From positions 1 to 51,907 of the forward strand of contig CAIJZX010000037.1 of assembly GCA_903825245.1 (NCBI GenBank): a stretch of 51,907 nucleotides of DNA, written 5' to 3'. Below are positions 8,445 through 16,833 of the stretch, piece after piece. The notes beneath the pieces were generated by a model. The model saw only the letters and a program-made list of their open reading frames with translations. It searched no databases and was not told the DNA's origin. The DNA comes from Candidatus Kerfeldbacteria bacterium (lineage in GTDB: Bacteria > Patescibacteriota > Patescibacteriia > SBBC01 > CAIJZX01). The translations under genes and the position numbers were made by a program. The first letter of the stretch is position 1; each line of letters opens with the position of its first letter.

Positions 8445-11018
8445 TTAATCGAAACCGTATTTTCGGACGAAAATATTTTTGACGAATTGCGTGAGGACGA
8501 GGTAGGCAATAGCCATGGCCGAGACAATGAGGAAGAACAACGGTGGGAGCGGTACGAATTTGAAGAAGGTGCCGATCGGGGTGTAGGGGAGAATACAGCC
8601 AAGCGCCACAATGCCGAATGTCGAGAGAAATAATGTTCGGCTCGGACGGCTTTCGAGGAAGGGAATTTTTTGGGTGCGGATGATGTAAATGACGAACGTT
8701 TGGGTGAGCAACGATTCGACAAACCAACCGGTGCGGAAGAGTGCCGGGGAAGCGTGAAAGACAAACCACATTACTCCAAAGGTCATAAAGTCAAAAATCG
8801 AACTGACCGGTCCGATCGCGAAAATAAAACGCTTGATGAAGGTAATATTCCACGGTCGCGGTTTTTGCAGGTAGTCTGCATCGACACTATCGGACGGAAT
8901 GGTGACCTGCGACAAGTCGTACAAGAAGTTATTTAACAGTATTTGCGTCGGCAACATCGGTAAGAACGGCAAGAAGATGCTGGCACCGGTCATGCTCAAC
9001 ATATTGCCGAAATTCGAACTGGCGCCCATCTTAATGTACTTCAACGAATTAGCAAATGTCTTCCGACCTTCCGTCACGACGTTGCTGAGCACTAACAAAC
9101 TTTTTTCCAGCAAAATAATATCAGCATTTTCCTTAGCAATGTCGACAGCGTTATCAACTGACAATCCGACGTCAGCGGCTTTGAGTGCCGGGGCGTCATT
9201 AATGCCGTCGCCCATGTAGCCGACGATGTGGCCGGCCCGTTGGAGCGCTTTAATGAGCCGCTCTTTTTGAATCGGCGTGACACGTGCAAAGATGGTGGTG
9301 GTTTCCACTGCTTTTTGCAAACCTTCATCAGTCATGTGGTCGATATCTTGTCCGGTCAACATTGATGCGGTTGATAAACCGACATCATGGCCGATTTTTT
9401 CATTGACGAGCTCGTTATCTCCGGACAGTACTTTCAAGGTGATACCGAGTTGTTCTAGTTGCTTGATCGCTTGAATCGCGCTTTCCTTCGGCGGATCGAG
9501 AAAAGCCACGAACCCAGCGAAGATCAAATCATGTTCATCCGACGTCGTGTATGCTTCTTGCTGATTGGCCACATCACGATAAGCGATTGCCAAGACGCGA
9601 AAGCCTTGCCGCGAAAACGTTTCTTCCAGCTGCACGATTTTTGTTTCTTCGGTACCGGTGAAGGAGCGAACCGAGCCGCGATCGACGAATTGCGTGCTTC
9701 GCTTAAACACTTCTTCCGGAGCGCCCTTGGTGATGAGGCGGTGCTGACCGCCAATATCAACGACGACGGATAACACTTTGCGCTGAAAATCGAAGGGAAT
9801 TTCGTCAACTTTTTTAATATCGGAAATATCAAGCTTGGTGGCATTCAGCACAGCTTTTTCTAGCACATTGTTCATGCCGGTTTGGAAGGCGCTCGTCAGG
9901 TACGCGTCCTTAAGAATTTGTTCATCTTCACGACCTTCAACGTCGCAGTGTTTAACGAGCGTCACTTGGTCGAGCGTCAATGTCCCAGTTTTATCGGTGC
10001 ACAAAACATCCATGGCGCCGAAATTTTGGATAGCATCAAGGCGTTTGATGATTACTTTTTTCTTGGACATGGCCAATGCGCCCTTCGATAAGTTGACCGT
10101 AACGATCATCGGCAACATTTCCGGAGCGAGGCCGACCGCTACGGCAACTGCAAACAAGAGCGCCTCTAAGGCATTGTGTTTAAAGACGGCATTGACGACG
10201 AAAATGAACACCGCGAGCACGGTAATTAATCGGATCATCAACAAGGTAAACGATTTGATACCACGGTCAAAACTGGTGGCGGTTTCACCGGATAACAAGT
10301 GTTGTGAGAGTTGTCCGAATTGTGTTTGTTTACCGGTGGCTACTACCAAACCGATAGCGGTACCACTGACCACGCTGCCGCCCATGCAAGCGATGTTTGG
10401 CAAATCGAAAACCGAGTCCTTCGCCTCGGCCTGGTGGTCGGGCCATTTTTCCGTCGGGAATGATTCGCCGTTCAGTGCCGACTGGGCAATGAAAAGATCT
10501 TTGCTACTGATAATGCGCACATCAGCTGGAATCATATCGCCAGCCGCTAGTTCAATAATATCGCCCGGCACGATGTCACGAAGCTGGAGATCGATCGGAC
10601 CGCTGTGACGGATAACACGGCAGGTAATTCGAACCATGGCTTGGAGTTTATCGGCGTTGTTTTGTGCGCGGTGTTCCTGAACGTACGACAAGACGACACT
10701 CAAGACCGCCATAGCGATGATAATGATGGCGCTAATTTTATCGCTAAAGAAATAGGAAACCGCAGCTAGTACGAACAGCAGGAGCACTAATGGACTGGCG
10801 AACCGTTTTGCGAGATCGCGCAGCATTCCGACACGTTCTTTACTGGCTACTTCGTTCGGACCATATTGGACCAATCGTTGCTGAACATCGTCGACGGTCA
10901 GTCCAGTGTGTGATGTTTTGAGTTGCAGTAAGGCCGCAGGAGCAGGCAGGTTGTTGATCGATCGCAGGAGATCATCATTCGTGTGATGGGTCTGGTGTGG
11001 TGTTGTAGGAGTGGGCAT
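8445..11018 (-). CDS. mgtA: Magnesium-translocating P-type ATPase
   Basis: DKTGTLT, GDGINDAPALKAADVGLSVD, overall MgtA-like N- and C-termini. Confidence 0.93.
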   Translation of the reverse strand: MPTPTTPHQTHHTNDDLLRSINNLPAPAALLQLKTSHTGLTVDDVQQRLVQYGPNEVASKERVGMLRDLAKRFASPLVLLLFVLAAVSYFFSDKISAIIIIAMAVLSVVLSYVQEHRAQNNADKLQAMVRITCRVIRHSGPIDLQLRDIVPGDIIELAAGDMIPADVRIISSKDLFIAQSALNGESFPTEKWPDHQAEAKDSVFDLPNIACMGGSVVSGTAIGLVVATGKQTQFGQLSQHLLSGETATSFDRGIKSFTLLMIRLITVLAVFIFVVNAVFKHNALEALLFAVAVAVGLAPEMLPMIVTVNLSKGALAMSKKKVIIKRLDAIQNFGAMDVLCTDKTGTLTLDQVTLVKHCDVEGREDEQILKDAYLTSAFQTGMNNVLEKAVLNATKLDISDIKKVDEIPFDFQRKVLSVVVDIGGQHRLITKGAPEEVFKRSTQFVDRGSVRSFTGTEETKIVQLEETFSRQGFRVLAIAYRDVANQQEAYTTSDEHDLIFAGFVAFLDPPKESAIQAIKQLEQLGITLKVLSGDNELVNEKIGHDVGLSTASMLTGQDIDHMTDEGLQKAVETTTIFARVTPIQKERLIKALQRAGHIVGYMGDGINDAPALKAADVGLSVDNAVDIAKENADIILLEKSLLVLSNVVTEGRKTFANSLKYIKMGASSNFGNMLSMTGASIFLPFLPMLPTQILLNNFLYDLSQVTIPSDSVDADYLQKPRPWNITFIKRFIFAIGPVSSIFDFMTFGVMWFVFHASPALFRTGWFVESLLTQTFVIYIIRTQKIPFLESRPSRTLFLSTFGIVALGCILPYTPIGTFFKFVPLPPLFFLIVSAMAIAYLVLTQFVKNIFVRKYGFD

Positions 11019-11062
11019 ATCGGCAAAGTAAGTCCTTTCGTTATATGTAGTATATCATGATC

Positions 11063-11090
11063 TTGACATTTGGTCGGTACATGATAGTGT
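11063..11090 (+). promoter_or_regulatory. Promoter TTGACA-16-TAGTGT with extended -10 TGATAG
   Basis: TTGACATTTGGTCGGTACATGATAGTGT. Confidence 0.5.
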
Positions 11091-11172
11091 GTCGCCAGAA
11101 GTACCTTTCATGACTGACGGCATGTTCACATTTGCCTAGTCGCTGAACGACAGTCATTGCCCCGAGGGTCGC

Positions 11173-11436
11173 ATGGCGCATACGAAACCCCGACGAAATC
11201 ACTCGGCCTATCGCTGTGAAGCGTGTGGCGGACGATTTCATCACGGTCAAACCATCGATGTAGGTATCAAAGGAAGTGGTCGCAAACGCCGGATTCATAA
11301 GATCGCCGCTTGTATAAAGATCTGGACCAAAGTGGGACCCGAGCGGATGTTGAAATGGATCGAGCTTCGGCAACTATTGCCGACCTCACGGCAACAGCCA
11401 GTATTTTTCCAGGAGGGACAATGCAAACAAGCATAG
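11173..11436 (+). CDS. Small Cys/His-containing protein (possible zinc-binding)
   Basis: GAGGG upstream; CEACGGRFHHGQT...RRIHKIAACIK. Confidence 0.6.
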   Translation: MAHTKPRRNHSAYRCEACGGRFHHGQTIDVGIKGSGRKRRIHKIAACIKIWTKVGPERMLKWIELRQLLPTSRQQPVFFQEGQCKQA

Positions 11437-11819
11437 CTGTTGATGTACACTATCGCCCGGGTATCGGCGCGAGCAGACTCGATCAATCAGTTCTTCACCA
11501 TCTGCACGCACGTTTGGTTGTAGGGATACAGCACTTGCTCGACAGTGCGAATGTCGGTGGCTTCATACCGAACGTGACAATCGCGGAGGCGCTCAATGGA
11601 GAGTGCAAGTCGTACGAAATCGTGGCACGCATCTCGCTGGAGCCGTCTATCGCTTCAGTAGACTTTGCCAGGCAGTGTGCTGACAAGGTCTGTGCCATTG
11701 TCCGTGACAATCTCACGGGGCATTCCAATCAGGTAACCATTCCTGAGCCGGACACGAAAGCCGTCTACGATCCACACGATCTTGAGGAGCAATTCGGACA
11801 GTCTCCGCCGTCCCACTAA
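11421..11819 (+). CDS. Hypothetical 132-aa protein
   Basis: ATG at 11421 with SD AGGAGG; overlaps the preceding ORF by 16 nt. Confidence 0.65.
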   Translation: MQTSIAVDVHYRPGIGASRLDQSVLHHLHARLVVGIQHLLDSANVGGFIPNVTIAEALNGECKSYEIVARISLEPSIASVDFARQCADKVCAIVRDNLTGHSNQVTIPEPDTKAVYDPHDLEEQFGQSPPSH

Positions 11820-11843
11820 GCTACTTGGGTGATACACAAACCA

Positions 11844-11880
11844 ACCCTAACACCACCGAAACGTTCACGGTGGTTTTTTC
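11844..11880. terminator. Bidirectional-looking hairpin terminator
   Basis: CACCACCG-aaacgtt-CACGGTGGTTTTTTCTTTTT. Confidence 0.6.
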
Positions 11881-11901
11881 TTTTTCGGTGGAATTCGGAA
11901 T

Positions 11902-12039
11902 CTCCCGCTCCCAAAGCAGGCGCGCTTCCGGGGCGCCGCCTGTTCCTTCGAAACATGGCGTCGTCCGTCTCGATCGTCGGAAGCAAAGCAGTTTGCTTCC
12001 TGACCGTTACACGGTCACGATCTCGACCCAACTGCGCCA
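11902..12039 (-). ncRNA. Split tRNA-Pro-like copy carrying a structured insertion in the D loop
   Basis: ccaactgcgcca (12028-12039) and gctcccaaagcaggcgcgct (11907-11926) are exact repeats of tRNA-Pro segments, separated by 101 nt. Confidence 0.6.
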
Positions 12040-12057
12040 TTCATAAAATATCCACTG

Positions 12058-12130
12058 TCGGGGCGCCGAGACTCGAACTCGGGGCCTCCTGCTCCCAAAG
12101 CAGGCGCGCTACCAACTGCGCCACGCCCCG
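12058..12130 (-). tRNA. tRNA-Pro(TGG)
   Basis: Acceptor CGGGGCG/CGCCCCG, anticodon arm CCTGC-TTTGGGA-GCAGG; CCA not encoded. Confidence 0.9.
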
Positions 12131-12213
12131 ACAGTGGATACATGATTTGTCATTGTACTTGGTGCACCCGGAAAAAATATGGTAAGTACGGACGAAGCGT
12201 TTTCCTTAGCAGT

Positions 12214-12289
12214 TGGTGCGCCCGGAGGGAGTCGAACCCCCAACCTTCTGGTCCGAAGCCAGACACTCTATCCATTGAGCTACGGGCGC
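12214..12289 (-). tRNA. tRNA-Arg(TCG)
   Basis: GCGCCCGTAGCTCAATGGATAGAGTGTCTGGCTTCGGACCAGAAGGTTGGGGGTTCGACTCCCTCCGGGCGCACCA. Confidence 0.92.
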
Positions 12290-12318
12290 ACCAACTGCTA
12301 ACGAGTATTGTCACCCCC

Positions 12319-12408
12319 AGTCCCGGGCGTCGCTGTACCTATGATACATCGCGCCGCCCGTCTCGTCCCGCGAAAACTGAAGCAGTTCAGTTTTCTTGTA
12401 GACTCAAC
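12319..12408 (-). ncRNA. Structured RNA element upstream of tRNA-Arg (same family as 3978-4075 and 11927-12032)
   Basis: GTTGAGTC ... AAAACTGAA-CTGC-TTCAGTTTT ... TGTA-TCATAGG-TACA ... GGGACT. Confidence 0.55.
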
Positions 12409-12490
12409 TCTTCCGGTTCGTAGTCAGACAAATTTTCATTGGGCGGAGTTTATCCCGTCATCTGACGAGAGGCGCATGTGACGCGGAGCT

Positions 12491-12519
12491 AAGGTACCAC
12501 ACTCTTGGGAGATGTTCAA
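12491..12519 (-). promoter_or_regulatory. Promoter for the tRNA-Arg/tRNA-Pro unit
   Basis: Minus strand TTGAAC-17-TACCTT. Confidence 0.4.
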
Positions 12520-12590
12520 GGCGTTCCTTGCTGATGCATGGGACTGGTACTATACTATATATTGTGGGTTGATATTGACTAAACAAACGT

Positions 12591-13193
12591 ATGAATTCGA
12601 TTATCCAACTCGTTGCCTCCGCCATCATTGCGATTATTATTGTGGTCATCGTTATGCGCCAGACTAAACGCGCAGAAACAAAAATGTCCGACTCGATTGG
12701 TGAATTAAAGACTTCGCTCAAGCAGGTAACATCGATTCTTCATGAGTACCGAAAATTTCGTACGGCCTTTGATAGTTCGTATGACGCCATGGTTATTGCC
12801 GATATTAACGGTACAGTCCTTTTCATCAATAGCAGTGTTACCAGAATTACCGGTTTTAGCCGAGCGGAAGCAATCGGTACCAAGGCGGGTAAATTGTGGG
12901 GAGGTTTAATGGGTACGAAATACTATGAACGTCTTTGGAAGCAGGTGAAGAGTGATAAACAACCGTTGGTGACTCGGATCGTAAACAAGCGGAAAAATGG
13001 CGAGCGATATTTAGCCGATGTTACCATCACGCCGATTCTCGACGATAATGGAAAAAAAGTAGAACATTTCATTGCTGTTGAACGGGATCTTGGGATGCCG
13101 CCGGTTGGTGCTATCGCTGCGCTGAATGCCGGTGGAATAGTGAAGGCACTCTACCTACCAGAAAAAAGTAAGCGAGTTGCTCGTAAGGTGTAA
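12591..13193 (+). CDS. Membrane-anchored PAS-domain protein
   Basis: N-terminal TM helix; FDSSYDAMVIADINGTVLFINSSVTRITGFSRAEAIG. Confidence 0.85.
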   Translation: MNSIIQLVASAIIAIIIVVIVMRQTKRAETKMSDSIGELKTSLKQVTSILHEYRKFRTAFDSSYDAMVIADINGTVLFINSSVTRITGFSRAEAIGTKAGKLWGGLMGTKYYERLWKQVKSDKQPLVTRIVNKRKNGERYLADVTITPILDDNGKKVEHFIAVERDLGMPPVGAIAALNAGGIVKALYLPEKSKRVARKV

Positions 13194-13198
13194 CCAGA

Positions 13199-13240
13199 AA
13201 ATAAACACCCGGCTTTCACCGGGTGTTGTTTTATTTTTTG
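13199..13240. terminator. Hairpin terminator between convergent genes
   Basis: AACACCCGGctttcACCGGGTGTTgttttattttttt. Confidence 0.75.
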
Positions 13241-13242
13241 TA

Positions 13243-14298
13243 CTACTTTAAATCAGATGGATTGACCATGTAGGCCATGGCCGTTTCCTCGGAGATGATG
13301 CCGTCGCCGAAGAGTTTCTTGATGTTCTGATCCATGGTGAACATGCCGTCTTCAGCCGAGGTTTGAATTGCGGTTTTAATTTGTGGAACTTTATTCTCGC
13401 GAATCAAGTTCGCGATTGCCGGTGTATTGATAAGTACTTCTCGCGCGGCAACACGGCCACCGTTGATGCCGGGCAATAGTTGCTGCGAAATAATTCCTTT
13501 TAGGAAGAGCGAAATTTGTAATCGCACCTGCGATTGTTGGTACGGCGGGAAGACATCAATGATACGGTCAATGGTTTGGGCGGCATTGAGGGTGTGGAGT
13601 GTAGCTAGGACGAGGTGTCCAGTTTCGGCCAGGGTAATCGTCGAAGCAATGGTTTCTAAGTCGCGCATTTCGCCGACCATAATCACATTCGGATCTTGGC
13701 GCAAGACGTGTTTCAGTCCTTGGGTGAAGGACATGATATCCGTGCCGAGTTGGCGCTGCTTGATGATCGCTTTCTTCGGCGCATAGACAAATTCGATGGG
13801 GTCTTCAAGGGTGACAATGTGAGCCGATCGTTCACTATTTATTAAATCAATCATTGCTGCCAGAGTGGTTGATTTTCCCATTCCCGTCGGACCGGTAACC
13901 AGGACTAAGCCTTGCTTCAAGCGCACAAGATCATAAGTAATCGGCGGCATATTCAAGCTAGCCATCGTCGGGATGGTGTTGGAAATGACACGAGCGACAA
14001 GTCCAGCTGATCCTTTTTCCCAGTGCAGGTTAATACGAAAACGCGACAAGCCGGCGATTTCGTACCCGATGTCGAGTTCGCGTTCTGTATCAAAAACTTC
14101 CTTTTGTTCGGGCGTACAAAGGCTGTAGCAAATATCGAGCGTGTCTTGGGCGGACAATTCTTTTTCGTGCGGGAGTTTCTGTAATTCGCCGTCGACGCGA
14201 ATGACCGGCGGCATATTTTCGACAATATGAATATCCGACGCGCCCTTCTCAACGGCGGTCGTGAATATGCTATCAATAAACTTGGTTGTTGTAGGCAT
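13243..14298 (-). CDS. pilT: Type IV pilus retraction ATPase
   Basis: VTGPTGMGKSTTLAAMIDLIN, THTIE-like THTLNAAQTIDRIIDVFP, GEMRDLET. Confidence 0.9.
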   Translation of the reverse strand: MPTTTKFIDSIFTTAVEKGASDIHIVENMPPVIRVDGELQKLPHEKELSAQDTLDICYSLCTPEQKEVFDTERELDIGYEIAGLSRFRINLHWEKGSAGLVARVISNTIPTMASLNMPPITYDLVRLKQGLVLVTGPTGMGKSTTLAAMIDLINSERSAHIVTLEDPIEFVYAPKKAIIKQRQLGTDIMSFTQGLKHVLRQDPNVIMVGEMRDLETIASTITLAETGHLVLATLHTLNAAQTIDRIIDVFPPYQQSQVRLQISLFLKGIISQQLLPGINGGRVAAREVLINTPAIANLIRENKVPQIKTAIQTSAEDGMFTMDQNIKKLFGDGIISEETAMAYMVNPSDLK

Positions 14299-14457
14299 GT
14301 TTTTTCTTTTAGTATACGTAGTCTATCATATTTTATGGGTTTTGTCAATAAGTTTTAAACGTCAAAAATATGTTTAATAATTGAATGCTGTCGCTGTAAA
14401 AAAAGAATATATCGATATTTATCTTGTCGTTCTAGCAGCAAATCTGCTTACCAAGAA

Positions 14458-14486
14458 TTGACAAAACAGTGAAGTTGTGATAGCAT
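14458..14486 (+). promoter_or_regulatory. Promoter TTGACA-17-TAGCAT with extended -10 TGATAG
   Basis: TTGACAAAACAGTGAAGTTGTGATAGCAT. Confidence 0.55.
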
Positions 14487-14532
14487 GTTTTGTTTTACAA
14501 CAATTGCTATTCCTTTATTACAGGAGGGAGTT

Positions 14533-14967
14533 ATGCCAGACTGCTCGTTTGGCACTATCCCTTTCCGAGTAGAATTAGGGATAGTGTATTTTCTGCTCGT
14601 TTGGGAAACCTGGGGAAAAGGTATGTGGAACTTTCCCAAGGGCCACGCCGAAGAAGGCGAAACTCATTTGCAGACAGCCCTTCGTGAACTGAAGGAAGAA
14701 ACTGGATTCCTTCCGCTCGAAGTGATTGTACATGAGCCCTTGGTACGAACGTATTCGTTCGAGCATCAGGGTCACACTATTCATCGGCGGTTGGAGTACT
14801 TCTTAGTACGTGTGGCTGAACAAGAGGTTCAACTTCAGTCGAGTGAAGTCAGTAATAGTCGGTGGATGACGCTCGAGGAGCTGTTGGCGGTCACGCCCTT
14901 CGCAGAGTTGCAAGAGTCGGCTCGGCAGGCGCAAAGCATAGTACAGAAGGTCGGGGGTAACGCGTAA
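14533..14967 (+). CDS. NUDIX hydrolase
   Basis: SD AGGAGGG before ATG; NUDIX box GHAEEGETHLQTALRELKEETGF. Confidence 0.9.
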   Translation: MPDCSFGTIPFRVELGIVYFLLVWETWGKGMWNFPKGHAEEGETHLQTALRELKEETGFLPLEVIVHEPLVRTYSFEHQGHTIHRRLEYFLVRVAEQEVQLQSSEVSNSRWMTLEELLAVTPFAELQESARQAQSIVQKVGGNA

Positions 14968-15016
14968 TGGCGACCCTCTTTTTGCTTTAAATATTTCTGG
15001 GGTGGCTAACGGTTTC

Positions 15017-15862
15017 CTACTCTAAGCGAAACGTTACCGTGCCAGTATATGTTTTCCCCGGCTTCACCAGCTCCGGGTCATCGACTAACCCGCCAGCATT
15101 TCGCATCACCGGTTCAACACACACAAAATCTTTCCCCGGCTGCGACCAAACCCACAACTTTTTATATTCTGAGGAAATATCCATGACCAAAGTCCCAAGA
15201 TCAGGAATGTGTACACGAATAACCGCTGATGGATCTTTGACTTTCGGATTATCGATGTTCACCGCTTTGCCATTGGCCCACTGTTTAACCGATTCCTCAA
15301 CAACGTCTCCGCCCGGGAATTGGAATTGAATATCGCCCTTCTTTTCTGTGGGGACAGGAAAGTATGGATGGAGACCCATGGATAGTGGCAGGTCGTGCTC
15401 TTTCTCTTGATTCGTAACGGACTGGGTTAGCGCTAGCGATCCATCATCGGAAAATTTACCCTCCATTCGGAGTACGTGATCATAAGGAAAAACGCGCCGG
15501 CTCTCTTCGTCAGCTACTAATGTTTGTGTAAATATGTTTGGTTCCACTCCTTGCTCCCCATTCCAGCTCTTTGCATCGCGGGCGAACCCGTGTTGTTTCA
15601 AACCGGGGAATTTTGAATTATCAATTGGGCCAGCGTTCGGAAATAGGATCGGTATGCCGCCCTTCACATTTTTTGTCGCATCGTTGAATGTTTCCTCGTC
15701 GATGTACAACAGTTCAACAAGCTGATCGTCTCGCAGTAATTTGATGGAGGTAATAATACCGCCTCGTTCTGGAGAATATGAAGCCTCACCCCATGGAGTG
15801 CGAAGAGTCTCGACTCGTGGTGACTGTGGTTCTCGGAAATCAGAGGAAGCAATCTCGTTCAT
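15017..15862 (-). CDS. Aldose 1-epimerase / hexose-6-phosphate mutarotase family
   Basis: GGIPILFPNAGP...LKQHGFAR...MGLHPYFPV...WSQPGKDFVCVEP. Confidence 0.85.
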   Translation of the reverse strand: MNEIASSDFREPQSPRVETLRTPWGEASYSPERGGIITSIKLLRDDQLVELLYIDEETFNDATKNVKGGIPILFPNAGPIDNSKFPGLKQHGFARDAKSWNGEQGVEPNIFTQTLVADEESRRVFPYDHVLRMEGKFSDDGSLALTQSVTNQEKEHDLPLSMGLHPYFPVPTEKKGDIQFQFPGGDVVEESVKQWANGKAVNIDNPKVKDPSAVIRVHIPDLGTLVMDISSEYKKLWVWSQPGKDFVCVEPVMRNAGGLVDDPELVKPGKTYTGTVTFRLE

Positions 15863-15977
15863 AATCCAGTCCGGAATATTTTCTGGGGTCAGAGTTCAAG
15901 AAGTAAACTAACCCGGCTAATGGACGTTTTATAGGATTCGGTTTATCTTCAGAGAGTTCTGACGTCCTTGGCTCTAA

Positions 15978-16208
15978 TTAACCAATATGCTCGGGCTTGA
16001 ATGGACTATATAACTTATCCAGGTATTCAGTTGTGTTTTCAGACAAAACCCCATTATTCTCGATCTCTTTGTAAGCCGCATCAACTGCTTGACGAACATC
16101 TTCTAATTGTTCTCCAAGAATTTCGGGGTTTTCTTCTAAAAGACTTTTTAACCTCAAGAGGGTGTAATCCCGCTCAATATCTCGATCTGGTTCTTGTTCT
16201 TGTTCCAT
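15978..16208 (-). CDS. Hypothetical protein
   Basis: 76-aa acidic ORF. Confidence 0.45.
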   Translation of the reverse strand: MEQEQEPDRDIERDYTLLRLKSLLEENPEILGEQLEDVRQAVDAAYKEIENNGVLSENTTEYLDKLYSPFKPEHIG

Positions 16209-16243
16209 ACTATATTATATATTATTTACTAATCAATGAAGGT

Positions 16244-16353
16244 TGGGGTGGCTATCCCCGTATCCCAACTGCGTCGGGTACGGGGCAGGCGGGATACGTC
16301 GTCGATTTGTATTATGCCCGCGCGGGTGGGTGTCACCCCAGACAAAAATTGTC
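16244..16353 (-). ncRNA. tRNA-His 3'-end-like copy with structured spacer
   Basis: tggggtggctatc at 16244-16256 repeats the tRNA-His 3' end (16354-16366); CCCCGTA/TACGGGG and GCGGG/CCCGC hairpins between. Confidence 0.45.
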
Positions 16354-16428
16354 TGGGGTGGCTATCGGGGTTCGAACCCGAGATAAAGGCTCCACAGGCC
16401 TCTGTGTTACCACTACACCATAGCCACC
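16354..16428 (-). tRNA. tRNA-His(GTG)
   Basis: GGTGGCTATGGTGTAGTGGTAACACAGAGGCCTGTGGAGCCTTTATCTCGGGTTCGAACCCCGATAGCCACCCCA. Confidence 0.92.
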
Positions 16429-16475
16429 CGTGCGGACACGATTATGAGATTTGAAAAGGTTTAGGCCAGCGCCTG

Positions 16476-16531
16476 CCCCGTAAAACGCTCGGCGTTTTTC
16501 GGGGTGTTACCACTATCGCCTATGCCACCAT
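16476..16531 (-). ncRNA. tRNA-His 5'-half-like copy followed by hairpin
   Basis: gtgttaccacta (16504-16515) exactly repeats tRNA-His 16404-16415; followed by CCCCG..AAACGC..GCGTTT..CGGGG. Confidence 0.45.
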
Positions 16532-16742
16532 GTGTAGGCGGATTTTCCCAAAAAAAAGACATATTGTCAACCCAACATCGCTTTTTCTTACGTATAACGT
16601 TTTTCGGTCGGCGCTGAGGTAGTCGAGTTTGTCTTTTTGCTAAAGTACAGTAGTATAGAGGCACGCGTGCCCCTCCCTCGGCGCACTCGGGATAAATTCC
16701 GCACAACCGATTGTTGAGGATATTTGTTCAGACTTGTGTAGC

Positions 16743-16817
16743 GGCCCTATAGTTCAACGGATAGAACACCGGACTTCTAAGCCGGTTATGGAGGTTCGAT
16801 TCCTCCTGGGGCCACCA
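16743..16817 (+). tRNA. tRNA-Arg(TCT)
   Basis: GGCCCTATAGTTCAACGGATAGAACACCGGACTTCTAAGCCGGTTATGGAGGTTCGATTCCTCCTGGGGCCACCA. Confidence 0.93.
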
Positions 16818-16833
16818 CACAAGTTTGATAAAA

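Noticed and set aside
7852-8769. Full 305-aa minus ORF
   Set aside because: The N-terminal 115 aa overlap mgtA in another frame; the start MTEAELIEL at 8424 is preferred
9835-10608. 257-aa plus-strand ORF
   Set aside because: Antisense to mgtA; composition effect of a conserved coding gene
11655-11837. Minus ORF containing GMPREIVTDNGTDLVS, reminiscent of an rve integrase core
   Set aside because: No room for the rest of the DDE domain, no flanking inverted repeats, and the opposite-strand ORF has an ATG with AGGAGG; likely coincidence
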